DNA of 64,000 nucleotides from JACVRW01 sp034664125 (GCA_034664125.1 JAXDIG010000050.1:62001-126000); one strand, 5' to 3'. Counted from the stretch's first letter, positions 48,004 through 56,714 are shown. Notes: generated by a model not told the origin, from the letters alone. Numbers and translations are program-made.

Positions 48004-48846
48004 TCAGACCCCGCCCCACGCGCTGAATCCTCCGTCGACCGGGATCACCGTGCCGGTCACGAACGACGAGGCGTCGCCGCAGAGCCACAGCAGCGTGCCG
48101 ATCAGCTCCGCCGACTCGCCGAACCGACCCATCGGGGTCTGCTCGACGATCGTCTGGCCGCGCGCCGTCAGCGTGCCGTCGTCCTCGAGCAGCAGGCGCC
48201 GGTTCTGCTCGCCGAGGAAGAAGCCCGGGGCGATCGCGTTGACGCGCAGCCGGTCGCCGAAGCGGCGCGCCGCCTCCACGGCCAGCCAGCGCGTGAGGCT
48301 GTCGACGGCGGCCTTCGCCGCTCCGTAGCCGCCGACGCGCGTGATGGCCCGCTGCGCGGTCATCGAGCTGATGTTCACGATCGCCGCGCTGCGATCGCCG
48401 CTTGTCGTGCTCGCGAGCACGGGCCCGAAGACCTGGCACGGGATCAGCGTTCCGAGGAAATTGAGCTCGACGACGGCCCCGAACGCATCGGCCGGCAGCG
48501 AAAAGAGGTCCGCGTCGGGCGCCAGGACGGCTTCCGCGACGTTCCCGCCGGCGGCGTTGACGAGCACGTCGATGCGGCCCCAGCGCTCCACGGCCTCGTC
48601 GCGCGCCGCTTCGAGCTGCGCCCGGTCGAGCACGTCGGCCACGAGCCCGTGGGCGTCCCCGCCACCCCGCTCGATCTCAGCGACCCGCCGGTCGATCCGC
48701 TCTCGGTTCCGGGCCAGGACGCCGACGCTGGCGCCGGCAGCCGCCAGGCCCGTGGCCATCGCGCCGCCGAGCGCGCCGGAGGCTCCCGTCACCACCGCGA
48801 CGCGCCCGGACAGGTCGAAGGCATCCAGCGACCCGGATGCGGTCAT
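48004..48846 (-). CDS. SDR-family D-mannonate oxidoreductase-like enzyme
   Basis: 280 residues. SDR features: VTGASGALGGAMATGL, VNAAGGN, NISSMTAQRAITRVGGYGAAK (Ser...Tyr-x3-Lys) and PVDGGFSAWGGV. The stretch RVNAIAPGFFLGEQNRRLLLEDDGTLTARGQTIVEQTPMGRFGE is characteristic of SDR-type fructuronate reductase/mannonate oxidoreductases, which interconvert fructuronate and mannonate with NAD(H). Its ATG overlaps the M24 fusion gene stop (ATGA). It fits a hexuronate route feeding 2-keto-3-deoxygluconate. Confidence 0.88.
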   Translation of the reverse strand: MTASGSLDAFDLSGRVAVVTGASGALGGAMATGLAAAGASVGVLARNRERIDRRVAEIERGGGDAHGLVADVLDRAQLEAARDEAVERWGRIDVLVNAAGGNVAEAVLAPDADLFSLPADAFGAVVELNFLGTLIPCQVFGPVLASTTSGDRSAAIVNISSMTAQRAITRVGGYGAAKAAVDSLTRWLAVEAARRFGDRLRVNAIAPGFFLGEQNRRLLLEDDGTLTARGQTIVEQTPMGRFGESAELIGTLLWLCGDASSFVTGTVIPVDGGFSAWGGV

Positions 48847-50669
48847 ATCGCGTGCCCGTCGCTGACGAGCGACTCGGCGCCCGTGTCGGTCACGAGACAG
48901 TCGTCCTCATTGCGCACGCCGCCGAAGCCGGGCAGGTACACGCCCGGCTCGATCGCAAGGACCATGTCGCGCGCGATGACGTCCGGGCGCCCGGGCGACA
49001 GGATCGGCTGGGGCTCATGGAACGCGAGCCCGACGCCGTGCCCGGTGCCGTGGACGAAGTTGTCGCCGAGCCCCGCGCTCGTGAGCACGTTCCTGGCCGC
49101 CCCGTCCACGTCGCCGCCGGTCGCACCCGGCACGGCCGCCGCGGCCGCCGCCTCCCACGCCGCCCGCACCGCCGCCGCGAGCTCGCGCTGACGGGCGCCG
49201 GCCTCTCCGACGACGAGCGTGCGCGACAGGTCCTGCCAGTAGCCCTCGACCACGACCGCCATCTCCAGCAGCACGAGCTCGCCGGCGCTCATCGCGCGGG
49301 CCGTCGGCACCTGGAACGGCAGGTATGCCTGCGAGATCTGCGGCCCGCTCATGACATAGGCCCAGGCGCGTGCGCGGCTAGCCCCGCGTTCGAACGCGGC
49401 GTCGCGGACGGCGAGCTCGACGGCCGTGGCGACCTGGTGGTCCAGCCGGTCGGGCACGGTCGCTTCGCGGAACGCGCGCAGCCCCTCGTCGGCGGCCGCG
49501 GCGGCGCGGCGTATCGCGGCGATCTCGCGCGCGGTCTTGACTGCTCTGACACAGTGGATCAGCTGGTCGGCGGGCACGATCTCGGCCGGCTCGACGGCCG
49601 ATTCGAGCAGGGCGGACAGGCGCGGCGTCACCGCCGCGGTTTCGTGGGCGGTGTGGGCCGGCACGACGAACGGCTGGTCGCGCTCGATGCCTATCCTCGC
49701 GTCGCGCAGGCCCGCCGCGTCAGCCAGCTCGCGCAGGAGCGGCCGCAGCGCGTCCGCCGCGGGCGGGTCGGCCAGCCTCCCGGACGGGTAGGAGAGCACG
49801 GTGGGCCAGCCGCTGGCCGCCGCCCAAGTCTCCTCTCCGCGCGGCACAAGCAGGGCCGGCTCGCCGTCCCGCGGCACCACCGCCACGCACGTGCCGTTCA
49901 TCGACCAGTAGCCGGTGAGCGCCAGCACGTTCTCGCTGAGCCCGCAGACGAGCGCGTCGAGGTCCTCGCCGGCGAGCGCGGCGCGCACCCTGTCGAGCCG
50001 ATCTTGGTCGCGGCTCGTGCCCCACTCCGCCGGCGCCGCGCCGCCGGCGACGGTGACGCTGTCGTTGTAGCCCGCGGCGCGCAGCGCGCGGAGCAGGTCG
50101 GCGATCTCCGAGTGGGGCCGGGCCGCCGCGCCGGGCGCCGTGAGGTCGACCCGCACGTGGCCGATCCGCCCCATCGTCTGGCGGATCAGCTCGGAAGCCG
50201 CCGCCCTGTCCCCCGCCTGGGCCAGCGGCTCGATCTCGACGGTGACCGCGGGATGCGCGACCGCGGCGAGCACGGGCATCGGGTCGCCTCCAGGTACCGC
50301 CAGGACGAGCCCCAGGCCGCGGCGGTCCGCGGCGTCCGCGATGTCGCGCAGGCGATCGGTCAGCGACCCGTCGACGGTGCTCGCCGGGAGCCGGATACGC
50401 AGCTTGCGGGCGCGCAGGCGCCGCGCCGCGTCGATGGCGGAGAGCAGTTGCCCTCCCACCGATGGCTCGTTCTGGCCGGCGACCGGTGAGATGTCGATCA
50501 GGCCGATCTCGATGCCGCTGGCCGAGACGCCGCGCTCGAGCACCGCCGCGGCGTCGCGGTCGGCCGGCCAGGCGAGCTCCGCGGCCGAGAAGCCCTCGCC
50601 GAGCAGCGCGCGAGCGGCGTCGCTCGCCGAGCGCGCGCAGGTGTCGAGCTCGCCCAGCAGCCTCGTCAT
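48843..50669 (-). CDS. Fusion of a TIM-barrel-like domain and an M24 Xaa-Pro-type peptidase
   Basis: 608 residues. The N-terminal ~225 residues (MTRLLGELDTCARSASDAARALLGEGFSAAELAW ... ASGIEIGLIDISP ... RKLRIRLPAS ... LGLVLAVPG) read as a sugar-isomerase/epimerase-like barrel, and residues from about 235 (RDQDRLDRVRAALAGEDLDALVCGLSENVLALTGYW) are a creatinase N-domain plus M24 pita-bread domain. Metal ligands: LLEMAVVVEGYWQDLSRT (first Asp replaced by Glu, second Asp kept), HGTGHGVGL, AIEPGVY and VRNEDDCLV. Located inside a sugar-acid operon; TGATG overlap with the IclR gene. A peptide or amino-acyl conjugate of a sugar may be the substrate. Confidence 0.8.
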   Translation of the reverse strand: MTRLLGELDTCARSASDAARALLGEGFSAAELAWPADRDAAAVLERGVSASGIEIGLIDISPVAGQNEPSVGGQLLSAIDAARRLRARKLRIRLPASTVDGSLTDRLRDIADAADRRGLGLVLAVPGGDPMPVLAAVAHPAVTVEIEPLAQAGDRAAASELIRQTMGRIGHVRVDLTAPGAAARPHSEIADLLRALRAAGYNDSVTVAGGAAPAEWGTSRDQDRLDRVRAALAGEDLDALVCGLSENVLALTGYWSMNGTCVAVVPRDGEPALLVPRGEETWAAASGWPTVLSYPSGRLADPPAADALRPLLRELADAAGLRDARIGIERDQPFVVPAHTAHETAAVTPRLSALLESAVEPAEIVPADQLIHCVRAVKTAREIAAIRRAAAAADEGLRAFREATVPDRLDHQVATAVELAVRDAAFERGASRARAWAYVMSGPQISQAYLPFQVPTARAMSAGELVLLEMAVVVEGYWQDLSRTLVVGEAGARQRELAAAVRAAWEAAAAAAVPGATGGDVDGAARNVLTSAGLGDNFVHGTGHGVGLAFHEPQPILSPGRPDVIARDMVLAIEPGVYLPGFGGVRNEDDCLVTDTGAESLVSDGHAI

Positions 50670-51514
50670 CAGGGAGTGCGAGTCCCGGTCAGATGAGCGG
50701 GGCCGGGGCGGTTCGGCGAGCGGTAGCAGGCGGGAAGCCGCTCCATACCCGCGGCGAGCGCCAGCGATATGTCGCGGGCGGTGGTCACCACACCGGGCGC
50801 GATCCGGCGCGCGTCCTGCGCCGAGAGCTGGAAGCTCGGCGCGCTTACGCTGATGCCTCCCATCGGCAGGCCGGTGCTGTCGAACACGGCGGCGCCGATG
50901 CAGCGGATGTTCTCCTCGTTCTCCTCGTCGTCCATGGCATAGCCGCGCCGGGCGACGCGCGCGAGCTCCTGCTCGAGGCGATCGGGGTCGGTGATCGTGT
51001 TGTGAGTGCGCGCCGCGAGCGGACCGTCCGGCAGCAGCCGGCGCCGCTCTTCGGCAGGCATGAACGCGAGCAGCGACTTCCCGATCGCGGTGCAGTGCAG
51101 GGGCAGCGCCATGCCGATGCTCGAGGCCATCCGGTAGGGGCGGCGGCTCTCGAACTTCTCGACGTACACGACGTCCGTGCCGCTCAGCACGGCGAAGTGC
51201 ACGGTTTCTGGGATCAGGTCGTGCAGGCGCTGCAGCGCGGGTCGCGCCATCTCCGCGTGGTTGACGCGAGCGAGCGTGTCGCCGGCGAGCCAAAGCGCCT
51301 GCGGGCCTGTCGCGTACGTGCGGACGCCGGTCCGCCGGACGTAGTTGCGGTGCACGAAGATCTGCAGCAGCCGGTGCGCGGTGGGCTTCGTCAGCCCCGC
51401 GCGCTCCGCAATCTCGGCGAGGCCCAGCGGCCCGGTCGAAGTCAGCACTATCTCCAGCACGGTCAGCGCCTTGTCGGCCGAGCTGGTCCCGGATGTCGAA
51501 TCGGTCGGGCTCAC
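50669..51514 (-). CDS. IclR-family transcriptional regulator
   Basis: 281 residues from GTG 51514. N-terminal winged helix (DKALTVLEIVLTSTGPLGLAEIAERAGLTKPTAHRLLQIFVHRNYVRRTG) and C-terminal effector domain with VYVEKFESRRPYRMASSIGMALPLHCTAIGKSLLAFM and the pocket segment CIGAAVFDSTGLPMGGISVS. The GTG overlaps the aldolase stop (GTGA). It is encoded within the KDPG aldolase/peptidase/SDR operon and is the obvious candidate to bind the TTTCCG dyad before the kinase gene. Likely inducer: a 2-keto-3-deoxy sugar acid. Confidence 0.9.
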   Translation of the reverse strand: MSPTDSTSGTSSADKALTVLEIVLTSTGPLGLAEIAERAGLTKPTAHRLLQIFVHRNYVRRTGVRTYATGPQALWLAGDTLARVNHAEMARPALQRLHDLIPETVHFAVLSGTDVVYVEKFESRRPYRMASSIGMALPLHCTAIGKSLLAFMPAEERRRLLPDGPLAARTHNTITDPDRLEQELARVARRGYAMDDEENEENIRCIGAAVFDSTGLPMGGISVSAPSFQLSAQDARRIAPGVVTTARDISLALAAGMERLPACYRSPNRPGPAHLTGTRTP

Positions 51515-52161
51515 GCGATCTCTGCCCGCTGCTGGTGGCGGAACGCGTCGATCGTGGCGACGAAGCCCCGAGCGCGCCGCTCGATCTCGTCCCACCGCCC
51601 CGCGATGACCAGCTCCGGTGGGGCCACCGAGGAGCCGGCCGAAACCGCGAACGCGCCGGCGCCGAGGTAGGCGGCGGCGTTGCTCGCGTCCACACCGCCG
51701 GACGGGACGAGCCTCAGGTGCGGGAACGGCCCGCGCAGGTCCTCGAAGTACTGCGGCCCGCCGAGGCGGGCGGGGAACACCTTTACCGCCGCCGCGCCGA
51801 GATCACTAGCGCGCAGGATCTCGGTCGGGGTGAGAGCGCCCGCCAGCACCGGCACGCGCGCGTCGAGCCCGGTTCGCAGGACCCCTGCCGGAGCGACGGG
51901 CGAGACGAGGAACCGCGCGCCCGCGGCGAGCGCCGCCGCGGCATCGGCCTCGGTCGTGACCGTGCCCGCGCCCACGACGCAGTCGCTCTCGCGCGCGAGC
52001 CGCTCGATCACCGGAAGCGCGTTGGACACCGTCAGCGTGATCTCGACACAGCGAACGCCGGCCCGGACGAGGCTCGAGGCGAGCGCGCCGCCGTCGGGCA
52101 CACGTTCGGCGCGTACGACAGCGACCACACGGTCGTCGGCGAGCACGTCGCTTGCTGACAC
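51511..52161 (-). CDS. eda: KDPG/KHG aldolase
   Basis: 216 residues from GTG 52161 (VSASDVLADDRVVAVVRAERV). Class I aldolase barrel with VRCVEITLTVSNAL (Glu of the active site), VVGAGTVTTEADAAAALAAGARFLVSP, and the Schiff-base Lys in AAVKVFPARLGG, then LVPSGGVDASNAAAYLGAGAFAVSAGSSV (phosphate site). It cleaves 2-keto-3-deoxy-6-phosphogluconate to pyruvate and glyceraldehyde 3-phosphate, completing the kinase-dependent route. First gene of the operon. An upstream in-frame ATG (52224) would overlap the divergent promoter. Confidence 0.92.
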   Translation of the reverse strand: MSASDVLADDRVVAVVRAERVPDGGALASSLVRAGVRCVEITLTVSNALPVIERLARESDCVVGAGTVTTEADAAAALAAGARFLVSPVAPAGVLRTGLDARVPVLAGALTPTEILRASDLGAAAVKVFPARLGGPQYFEDLRGPFPHLRLVPSGGVDASNAAAYLGAGAFAVSAGSSVAPPELVIAGRWDEIERRARGFVATIDAFRHQQRAEIA

Positions 52162-52185
52162 GGCGAGAACCGTACAGCGCCTTTC

Positions 52186-52198
52186 CACCCTGCGGGTG
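52186..52198. promoter_or_regulatory. Operator-like dyad CACCC-TGC-GGGTG
   Basis: Perfect 5-bp arms with a 3-bp spacer in the 109-bp divergent region between the aldolase and aldo/keto reductase genes. It is preceded by CTTTCC, and CTTTCCAC also occurs in the kinase promoter (47890-47897), suggesting shared control. Confidence 0.35.
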
Positions 52199-52270
52199 AA
52201 CATTTTGCATATCGGAATTCGCACATCGCGGGCTTGACCGGTTTCAGGCGCTCGGACATCATCGCGCGCC

Positions 52271-53257
52271 GTGAGCTACGTCGCGGCGCCGGAGCGCTAC
52301 GGGGGGATGCCCTACCGCCGCTGCGGGACGAGCGGCCTCGCGTTGCCCGCGATCTCGCTGGGCCTGTGGCAGAACTTCGGCGACACGGACCCGCTCGAGC
52401 GCAGCCGAAGGACCCTCGGCCGCGCGTTCGACCTCGGCATCACGCACTTCGACCTGGCCAACAACTACGGGCCGCCATACGGCTCCGCGGAAACGAACTT
52501 CGGCCGGATCTTCGCCGAGGACTTCGGCGGCCACCGAGACGAGATCGTCGTTTCGAGCAAGGCGGGCTTCGACATGTGGCCCGGGCCGTACGGCGACGGC
52601 GGCTCCCGCAAGTACCTGCTGGCGAGCCTCGACCAGAGCCTGCGTCGGATGAGGCTCGAGTACGTCGACGTGTTCTACTCGCACCGCCCCGATCCGAGCA
52701 CGCCGCTCGAGGAGACGATGGGCGCTCTCGACACCGCGGTCCGTCAGGGCAAGGCGCTGTACGTCGGCATCTCCTCGTATCCCGCCGACCTGACGGAGCG
52801 CGCCTTGGAGATCCTCCGCGACCTCGGCACGCCGCTGCTGATCCACCAGCCATCGTACTCGCTCCTGAACCGCTGGATCGAGCCGGATCTGCTCGACGTG
52901 CTCGGCGCGCAGGGCGTCGGCTGCATCGTCTTCTCGCCGCTGGCGCAGGGCCTGCTCACGGACAAGTACCTCCACGGGATACCGGAGCGCTCTCGCGCCG
53001 CGCGCGGCGATTCGCTGTCCGCCGCGGCCCTCACGCCCGAGAAGCTCCGCCAGATCGAGCAGCTCAACGCGGTGGCGGCCGCCCGCGGCCAGAGCCTCGC
53101 CCAGCTCGCCCTTGTGTGGACGCTGCGCGACGAACGGGTCACCTCAGCCCTGGTGGGCGCGAGCAGCGTCGAGCAGCTCGAGGAGAACGTCGCGGCGCTC
53201 GAACGCCTCGAGCTGACGCCCGAAGAGCTCGCCCGGATCGAGGAGATCGTGGGCTAG
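52271..53257 (+). CDS. Aldo/keto reductase, YghZ-like
   Basis: 328 residues, GTG start. AKR barrel with HFDLANNYGPPYGSAETNFGRIF (catalytic Asp and Tyr), VSSKAGFDMWPGPYG (Lys), YSHRPDP (His), and the NADPH pocket VGISSYPADL and LALVWTLRDERVTSALVGASSVEQLEENV. The wording is that of the YghZ/L-glyceraldehyde-3-phosphate reductase group. Divergent from the KDPG aldolase operon, so it may reduce an aldehyde by-product of sugar-acid breakdown, but this is inference from position. Confidence 0.88.
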   Translation: MSYVAAPERYGGMPYRRCGTSGLALPAISLGLWQNFGDTDPLERSRRTLGRAFDLGITHFDLANNYGPPYGSAETNFGRIFAEDFGGHRDEIVVSSKAGFDMWPGPYGDGGSRKYLLASLDQSLRRMRLEYVDVFYSHRPDPSTPLEETMGALDTAVRQGKALYVGISSYPADLTERALEILRDLGTPLLIHQPSYSLLNRWIEPDLLDVLGAQGVGCIVFSPLAQGLLTDKYLHGIPERSRAARGDSLSAAALTPEKLRQIEQLNAVAAARGQSLAQLALVWTLRDERVTSALVGASSVEQLEENVAALERLELTPEELARIEEIVG

Positions 53258-53517
53258 GGGGCGAGGTCGGTTTCGACCTCGAAGCAGCGCTCCACGGGCA
53301 ACCCGAGTGCCTCGGCGTGAGCCAGCACGCTCTTCTCATCCGGTGACTCGTAGAGGCAGAAGGCCTTCAGGCCGTCCTTGGTGCGCACGACGTGCGTGTG
53401 CTCCCAGCCGATCTGCGGGAAGCGCTCGAGCCTGATCTCGGTCGAGTAGGCCGCGATGCGGTCGAGGTCCTCGCGGGTGACGTCGCCGACGGTCCGCTCG
53501 AGCAGGTATCTGGGCAT
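53254..53517 (-). CDS. DUF4242 (SCO4226-like) protein
   Basis: 87 residues from ATG 53517: MPRYLLERTVGDVTREDLDRIAAYSTEIRLERFPQIGWEHTHVVRTKDGLKAFCLYESPDEKSVLAHAEALGLPVERCFEVETDLAP. This matches the ferredoxin-like DUF4242 family whose Streptomyces member SCO4226 binds nickel. His and Cys residues suitable for metal binding are present (WEHTHVV, CLYE). The longer upstream ORF was rejected. Overlaps the AKR stop by 4 bp; the second SARP gene starts 53 bp upstream, divergently. Confidence 0.82.
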   Translation of the reverse strand: MPRYLLERTVGDVTREDLDRIAAYSTEIRLERFPQIGWEHTHVVRTKDGLKAFCLYESPDEKSVLAHAEALGLPVERCFEVETDLAP

Positions 53518-53552
53518 CGGCCCATCGTCCCATACCGGAGCGAGGGCGGGAG

Positions 53553-53558
53553 TAAGAT
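53553..53558 (+). promoter_or_regulatory. -10 element TAAGAT of the second SARP gene
   Basis: TAAGAT ends 12 bp before the GTG start of the SARP gene at 53571, with no Shine-Dalgarno between. This spacing suits leaderless transcription starting at the GTG. Confidence 0.5.
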
Positions 53559-53570
53559 CGCCGGCCCCGC

Positions 53571-55373
53571 GTGAGCCTCGCAATCCGCCTGCTCGGCAAG
53601 CCGCAGATCGAACGGGACGGGGTCCCGGTCCCGCCCCCGCGCGGGCGCAAGACGTGGGCGGTGCTGGCCTACCTGCTGCTATGCGAGCGCCCGCCCCCGC
53701 GCAGCCGCGTCGCCTCGCTGCTGTTCTCTGAGGCCGACGACCCGCTGGGGGCCCTGCGCTGGAGCCTGGCCGACCTGCGGCGCGCGCTCGGCGCCGCGGA
53801 TGCCGCCGCCGGCGACCCGCTCGAGCTGAGGCTTCCGGCCGGTGCGGTGGTGGACGTCACGGCCCTGACCGCACCCGGCGACGAGATCGCGTTCAGGCAC
53901 CCGGAGGGCGAGCTGCTCGAGGGCATCGCCTTTCCCACGAGCCCCGTGTTCGAGTCCTGGCTCGGGGTCATGCGGCGCCAGCTGGAAGGCGCCGCCCGCG
54001 CTATGGCGCACGACGAGGCGCTCACGCGGCTCGCGGCGGGCGATACCGCCCGCGCAACCGAGGTGGCCGCGCAGCTCGTCTCGGACGACCCGCTCGATCA
54101 GGCCGGCCAGGAGCTGTTGATCCGCTGTCTGGCGCGGGCTGGGCGGCGGCAGGCGGCCGAACGGCAGCTGGCGGAGTGCGAGGCGTTGTTCCGAAGCCAG
54201 CTGGGCGTCGCTCCGGGTCCCGAGCTGCGCGGCGCGGCGGGAGAAACCGATCGAACCCCGGCGCGCGGCGTCGGCGACAGCGATGTCGCCCTCGGTCAGC
54301 TCGGGGCGGGGCAGGCGGCGGTCGCCGCGGGCACGGTCGAGCCGGGCGTGGAGATCCTGCGGCAGGCTCGCGCCGAGGCGGCCGCCAGCGGGGATGCGGC
54401 GCTCGAGGCGCGGGCCCTCGCCGCGCTCGGCTCGGCTCTCGTCCACGGGGTGCGCGGCCGCGACGAGGAGGGCGCCGTGTGCCTACACGACGCGCTGCGG
54501 CTCGCGGAAGGGTGCGGCGAGCGGGCCACTGCCGCGGCCGCCTGCCGGGAGCTGGGTTACATCGACGTCCAGGCCGGGCGCGCTCCCTCGGCGGGGCGCT
54601 GGCTGATGCGAGCGACCGAGCTCGCGGAGGGCAACGAGGAGCTCTGCGCGGTGCTGGGCGTCCGCGGCATGGCCCTCTCCGACCGGGCCCACTACGGCGC
54701 GGCGCTCGACCTGCTCCACAAGTCCGTCGCGCGTGCGGAACGTTGCGGTCGACGCAGGCAGGCGGCCTGGTCGCTGTCGCTGATCGGCCGCGTTCACATC
54801 CTGCGGGGCGATCTCTCGCTTGCCGTTGCCCCGCTCGACGAAAGCCTCGCGCTCGTCGCCTCCGAGCGCTGGACCGCATTCCAGCCCTGGCCGGAGGTGC
54901 TCCGGGCGGAGGCTTCGCGGCTGATGGGGCGGCTCGACCACGCCGGCGAACGGCTCGACCACGCCTTCCGGCTCGCCTGCCAGCTGGGCGATCCCTGCTG
55001 GGAGGCGATGGGGGCGCGGCTGCTGGGCCTCTTGGCTGCCGACACGGGCGACACCGCGAAGGCGCGCGAGCAGCTCGCCGACGCTCTGGGTCGAGCGACC
55101 CGGGTGTCGGATGCCTATCAGTGGGTCCACGCGCACGTCCTCGATAGCGCCGCCGGCCTGGCCGTGGAAACCGGGGCCCGCGACGCGGCGCAGATCGTCG
55201 ACACGCTCGCCGAGCTGGCGGAGCGATGCGGCCTGCGCGAACTCGTCGTGCGCGCCCACCTGCACCGCGGTCGGCTGGGCGTCCCGGACTCCTTGGAGTC
55301 GGCCCGCCTGCTCGCCGCGGAGATCGACAACCCGACACTCGAGGCGCTTGTCGCGCCGGCCGTGCCCGCCTGA
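53571..55373 (+). CDS. SARP-type regulator: HTH and BTAD with helical C-terminus, no NB-ARC
   Basis: 600 residues, GTG start, apparently leaderless. N-terminus SLAIRLLGKPQIERDGVPVPPPRGRKTWAVLAYLLLCERPPPRSRVASLLFSEADDPLGALRWSLADLRRALG is the OmpR-like winged helix, and residues about 105-225 are BTAD (LEGIAFPTSPVFESWLGVMRRQLEGAARAMAHDEALTRLAAGDTARATEVAAQLVSDDPLDQAGQELLIRCLARAG). The remaining ~360 residues are TPR-like helical repeats. Unlike the SARP at 30268, it lacks a nucleotide-binding domain. Its target may be the downstream tautomerase gene or distant genes. Confidence 0.88.
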   Translation: MSLAIRLLGKPQIERDGVPVPPPRGRKTWAVLAYLLLCERPPPRSRVASLLFSEADDPLGALRWSLADLRRALGAADAAAGDPLELRLPAGAVVDVTALTAPGDEIAFRHPEGELLEGIAFPTSPVFESWLGVMRRQLEGAARAMAHDEALTRLAAGDTARATEVAAQLVSDDPLDQAGQELLIRCLARAGRRQAAERQLAECEALFRSQLGVAPGPELRGAAGETDRTPARGVGDSDVALGQLGAGQAAVAAGTVEPGVEILRQARAEAAASGDAALEARALAALGSALVHGVRGRDEEGAVCLHDALRLAEGCGERATAAAACRELGYIDVQAGRAPSAGRWLMRATELAEGNEELCAVLGVRGMALSDRAHYGAALDLLHKSVARAERCGRRRQAAWSLSLIGRVHILRGDLSLAVAPLDESLALVASERWTAFQPWPEVLRAEASRLMGRLDHAGERLDHAFRLACQLGDPCWEAMGARLLGLLAADTGDTAKAREQLADALGRATRVSDAYQWVHAHVLDSAAGLAVETGARDAAQIVDTLAELAERCGLRELVVRAHLHRGRLGVPDSLESARLLAAEIDNPTLEALVAPAVPA

Positions 55374-55441
55374 CCTCACACGCCGGCTCACACGCCCGTG
55401 CGGTTCGCTGGCCTCGTCAACCAAACCATTGGAGGCCTCAT

Positions 55442-55672
55442 ATGCCGTACATCAACTGTCGTGTGATGGAGGGCGTGCTCACAGACGACCAGAAGGCGGA
55501 GATCGCCGAGCGCATCACCGAGACTTTCGCTTCGGTCGTCGGTGAGCCCGTGCGCGGCCTGACGTGGGTCGTGATCGACGACATTTCGAGCGGCGAGCTG
55601 ACCATCGCCGGCCGCCCGATCACGACCGAGGGCGTGAAGGAAGTCCTCGCTGGGGTACCGGCCGGAGCCTGA
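55442..55672 (+). CDS. 4-oxalocrotonate tautomerase-family protein
   Basis: 76 residues: MPYINCRVMEGVLTDDQKAEIAERITETFASVVGEPVRGLTWVVIDDI. The catalytic Pro is residue 2 after Met removal, and the small beta-alpha-beta fold fits the family, which acts as oligomers on enol/keto acids. GGAGGC precedes the ATG. Sixty-eight base pairs downstream of the SARP gene, so probably co-expressed with it. Substrate unknown. Confidence 0.88.
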   Translation: MPYINCRVMEGVLTDDQKAEIAERITETFASVVGEPVRGLTWVVIDDISSGELTIAGRPITTEGVKEVLAGVPAGA

Positions 55673-55767
55673 CGCGCCGGCCGACCGACGTGGCGACGGC
55701 GGCGCGCGCTCGCGGGCCGTCGTTTGCACGTCTAGTGGGAACCGTCACAAGCTAGGATCATTGCGGT

Positions 55768-55821
55768 ATGGCAACCGTCGCAGAGCACCGTTTTCAGGGA
55801 AGGGCGGCGCGGTCCCGGTGA
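55768..55821 (+). CDS. 17-residue leader ORF overlapping the XdhC-like start
   Basis: MATVAEHRFQGRAARSR, whose TGA overlaps the GTG of the XdhC-YHS gene (GTGA). TAGGAT at 55753-55758 is 9 bp before its ATG, so it could be at the 5' end of a near-leaderless transcript. It may serve to couple or tune translation of the next gene; a TTG at 55761 in the XdhC frame is an alternative reading of this region. Confidence 0.3.
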   Translation: MATVAEHRFQGRAARSR

Positions 55822-56714
55822 TCCGGGGAGAGCTCGCCCGCCGCGCCGAGGCGCTGATCGACGCGCGCAAACCGTTCGTCGCGGCCACGGTCATCCGCGC
55901 CCAGAGTCCCACCAGCGTGCACCCTGGCGACGCGGCGCTGATCGGCGCCGACGGCATGATCGACGGCTTCGTCGGCGGCGCCTGTGCCGAGTCGTCGGTG
56001 CGGCTGCACGCTCAGCGCGTGCTGGAGACGGGAGAGTCGCTGCTGCTGCGCATCCTCCCCGGTGGGGACGAGTCCGAGACGGCTGCCGTAGAGGGCGCGG
56101 TGACGGTACGGAACCCCTGCCTCAGCGGCGGCGCGCTCGAGATCTTCCTGGAGCCCCACGTTCCGGCCGCGCGCGTGTTGGTGGTGGGCGAGACGCCGGT
56201 GGCGGGCGCGCTGATGGAGCTCGGCGCCGCGCTCGGCTTCGCGATGGTCGGCGGCGAGGAGGGCGACGCGCTGGAGCCGGGCGACGCGGCGGTCCTCGTC
56301 GCGTCGCACGGGCACGAGGAGGAGTCCGTCCTCGCGGCGGCGCTGCGGGCCGGCGTGCCGTACGTGGGGCTGGTGGCGAGCAGGCGGCGCGGCAGCGCGG
56401 TGCGCGAGTCGCTCGACGTGCCGGAAGAGCTGCGCGCCCAACTCCACACGCCCGCCGGGCTGGACATCGGGGCGCGGACGCCGAACGAGATCGCGCTGTC
56501 GATCTTCGCGGAGGTCATCGCCGAGAGCCGCGCGAGCGGACCGTCGGCCGCCCCGGCTGGGCCCTCCGTGGCCATCGACCCCGTGTGTGGGATGGAGGTC
56601 GCTTCCGGCGAGGGCGCGATCACGCTCGAGCACGAGGGACGTCAGGTCTTCTTCTGCTGCAGCGGCTGCCGCGACGCGTTCGAGGCGGATCCCGCCGGGC
56701 ATGCCGCCCGCTGA
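55818..56714 (+). CDS. XdhC/CoxI-family protein fused to a YHS domain
   Basis: 298 residues from GTG 55818. The N-terminal XdhC_CoxI part is evident in VIRGELARRAEALIDARKPFVAATVIRAQSPTSVHPGDAALIGADGMIDGFVGGACAESSVRLHAQRVLETGESLLLRI, followed by the C-terminal XdhC Rossmann part (VLVVGETPVAGALMELGAALGF). From residue 254 DPVCGMEVASGEGAITLEHEGRQVFFCCSGCRDAFEADP is a YHS metal domain with its Cys motifs. XdhC proteins sulfurate and insert molybdenum cofactor into hydroxylases. The partner enzyme is not in this window; the next gene is MobA-like, overlapping by 14 bp. Confidence 0.85.
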   Translation: MIRGELARRAEALIDARKPFVAATVIRAQSPTSVHPGDAALIGADGMIDGFVGGACAESSVRLHAQRVLETGESLLLRILPGGDESETAAVEGAVTVRNPCLSGGALEIFLEPHVPAARVLVVGETPVAGALMELGAALGFAMVGGEEGDALEPGDAAVLVASHGHEEESVLAAALRAGVPYVGLVASRRRGSAVRESLDVPEELRAQLHTPAGLDIGARTPNEIALSIFAEVIAESRASGPSAAPAGPSVAIDPVCGMEVASGEGAITLEHEGRQVFFCCSGCRDAFEADPAGHAAR

